The translations under genes and the position numbers were made by a program. The notes under the pieces are model-generated. The model was not told the origin of the DNA. It did no database searches and saw only the letters and a list, made by a program, of their open reading frames with translations. 6,284 bases of DNA. Origin: DASXTB01 sp036505615 (GTDB lineage: Bacteria > Acidobacteriota > UBA6911 > JACQSX01). This document shows positions 5,541 to 6,284 of this stretch, piece after piece; the stretch's first letter is position 1; each line of letters opens with the position of its first letter. The stretch spans positions 1 through 6,284 of the forward strand of contig DASXTB010000461.1 of assembly GCA_036505615.1 (NCBI GenBank), in the 5' to 3' direction.

Positions 5541-6284
5541 TTACGCCACTCCCGCTTCTGCCAGATATTGGCGCATAACCCGGGCGTAGTGGGGAATTGC
5601 GATCTCCGGCTCCTCAATTTCCGGATGCCATACCTTTTCCCACTCGAAGCAATAGTATCCGCGGTAGCCGCTGGCAGCAAGCACGCGCACTATTTCCCGC
5701 ACCGGAACGGTGCCCTCACCCGTGAGCACGTAGCGCACATCGTTTCCGGCAGGCTTCGAGTCCTTCAAATGAGTGTGACGGATATAAGCACCTAGCTGCT
5801 TCACAGTGTATCCCGGATCTTCCTTGCCCTCCACCACTGTGTGATGAGCGTCCCAGAGCAGGTTGATTCCGGCTCCCCGCAGTATCTCCAGCAGTTTTTG
5901 CGAATCGGTAAAGTCGCCGTGAGATTCGATAATGACTTCTACGCCTGAATTCCTGGCGTGCGCCTTGAGCTCCTGCAGCCCGGCGACGATCCTCTCGACA
6001 GTCTTCTGCCGCGGCTCCTCTTTAACGTATTTGTCCCCGAAGACTCGCACGAATGGCGCCTTCAGCCTATGTGCGAGATCGATGAAGCGCCTTCCTTCGT
6101 CCAGTTGAGCGGCGCGCTTTGCTTGATCCGGTTCATGAAGACGGCATGACGCTCCCAGATCAGAGATGCGCAGATCAAGCGCGTCAAGATCGTGAAGGCT
6201 CTGTCTAAGCCCGGTAGTCAGTTCGGCGCGTTTGGTCAGGTCCATTTCTCCTTGAATGCCGCGCAGTTCAATTGCTGCGTACCC
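5541..6284 (-). CDS. Sugar phosphate isomerase/epimerase-like TIM-barrel protein (AP-endonuclease-2 / xylose-isomerase-like), 5' end beyond the window
   Basis: The frame is open from the TAA at 5543-5541 to the right edge, 247 codons. An internal ATG at 6245 could be taken as the start. However, the 13 codons before it encode GYAAIELRGIQGE, which is the usual first-strand motif of this family (GYxxIELR), so the real start lies outside the window. Counting from the ATG at 6245, likely metal ligands are E107 in VIIESHGDF, D132 and H134/H135 in LLWDAHHT, H157 or H159 in IRHTHLKD, and E201 or E203 in CFEWEK. This is the divalent-metal pattern of xylose-isomerase-like barrels, which isomerise or epimerise sugars and inositols, or cleave abasic DNA in the endonuclease-IV branch; the latter is unlikely here. 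The exact substrate is unknown. It is the upstream gene of the reductase operon. Confidence 0.88.
   Translation of the reverse strand, partial: GYAAIELRGIQGEMDLTKRAELTTGLRQSLHDLDALDLRISDLGASCRLHEPDQAKRAAQLDEGRRFIDLAHRLKAPFVRVFGDKYVKEEPRQKTVERIVAGLQELKAHARNSGVEVIIESHGDFTDSQKLLEILRGAGINLLWDAHHTVVEGKEDPGYTVKQLGAYIRHTHLKDSKPAGNDVRYVLTGEGTVPVREIVRVLAASGYRGYYCFEWEKVWHPEIEEPEIAIPHYARVMRQYLAEAGVA

Noticed and set aside
6243..6245. ATG as the start of the TIM-barrel gene
   Set aside because: The codons before it encode the conserved first-strand motif GYAAIELRG, so it is internal, even though GGAGAA happens to precede it.

Overview
This window looks like chromosomal sequence from a free-living, moderately GC-rich bacterium. 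My best guess is a soil-type Acidobacteriota. That rests on the look of the proteins, a Tat-exported aldo/keto reductase beside a sugar-isomerase-like TIM barrel, and intergenic regions full of REP-type palindromes. It is an inference from memory of such genomes; no search was run.

Layout. Positions 1-563 (minus) hold a DUF1003 membrane protein cut by the left edge. Positions 564-1107 hold no gene. They carry a 7-bp tandem repeat and an inverted pair of ~110-bp palindromic units (724-834 and 883-994). Positions 1108-1758 (minus) are coaE, dephospho-CoA kinase. It is transcribed away from a two-gene plus-strand operon: an integral membrane protein of the lysylphosphatidylglycerol-synthase-TM/UPF0104 (flippase-like) family, taken here as 1874-2881, and an NAD-dependent nucleotide-sugar epimerase (2878-3825). 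These overlap by four bases at a GTGA junction. Together they suggest cell-envelope glycan or glycolipid assembly.

Positions 3826-4536 are the most interesting part. They contain the decayed C-terminal end of a REP-associated tyrosine transposase (RAYT, IS200/Y1 family), broken by a one-base frameshift near 4183-4186 and ending at a TAG at 4227-4229. Two large palindromic REP units in opposite orientation flank it (about 3885-3988 and 4229-4336), each with a GTAG foot beside a GC-rich hairpin. This matches the known layout of RAYT genes between inverted REPs and explains the repeats. A different palindrome family with the same type of foot sits at 724-994. A further nested inverted-repeat patch lies at 4361-4469.

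Positions 4537-6284 (minus) look like an operon. A xylose-isomerase-like TIM-barrel protein runs in from beyond the right edge and stops at 5541. After 26 bases comes an aldo/keto reductase with a twin-arginine signal (4537-5514). The pair probably acts in sugar or polyol metabolism, with the reductase exported. I found no tRNA, rRNA, CRISPR array or intact mobile element. A wholly new system is not evident; the noteworthy signal is the RAYT/REP remnant and the REP families around it.
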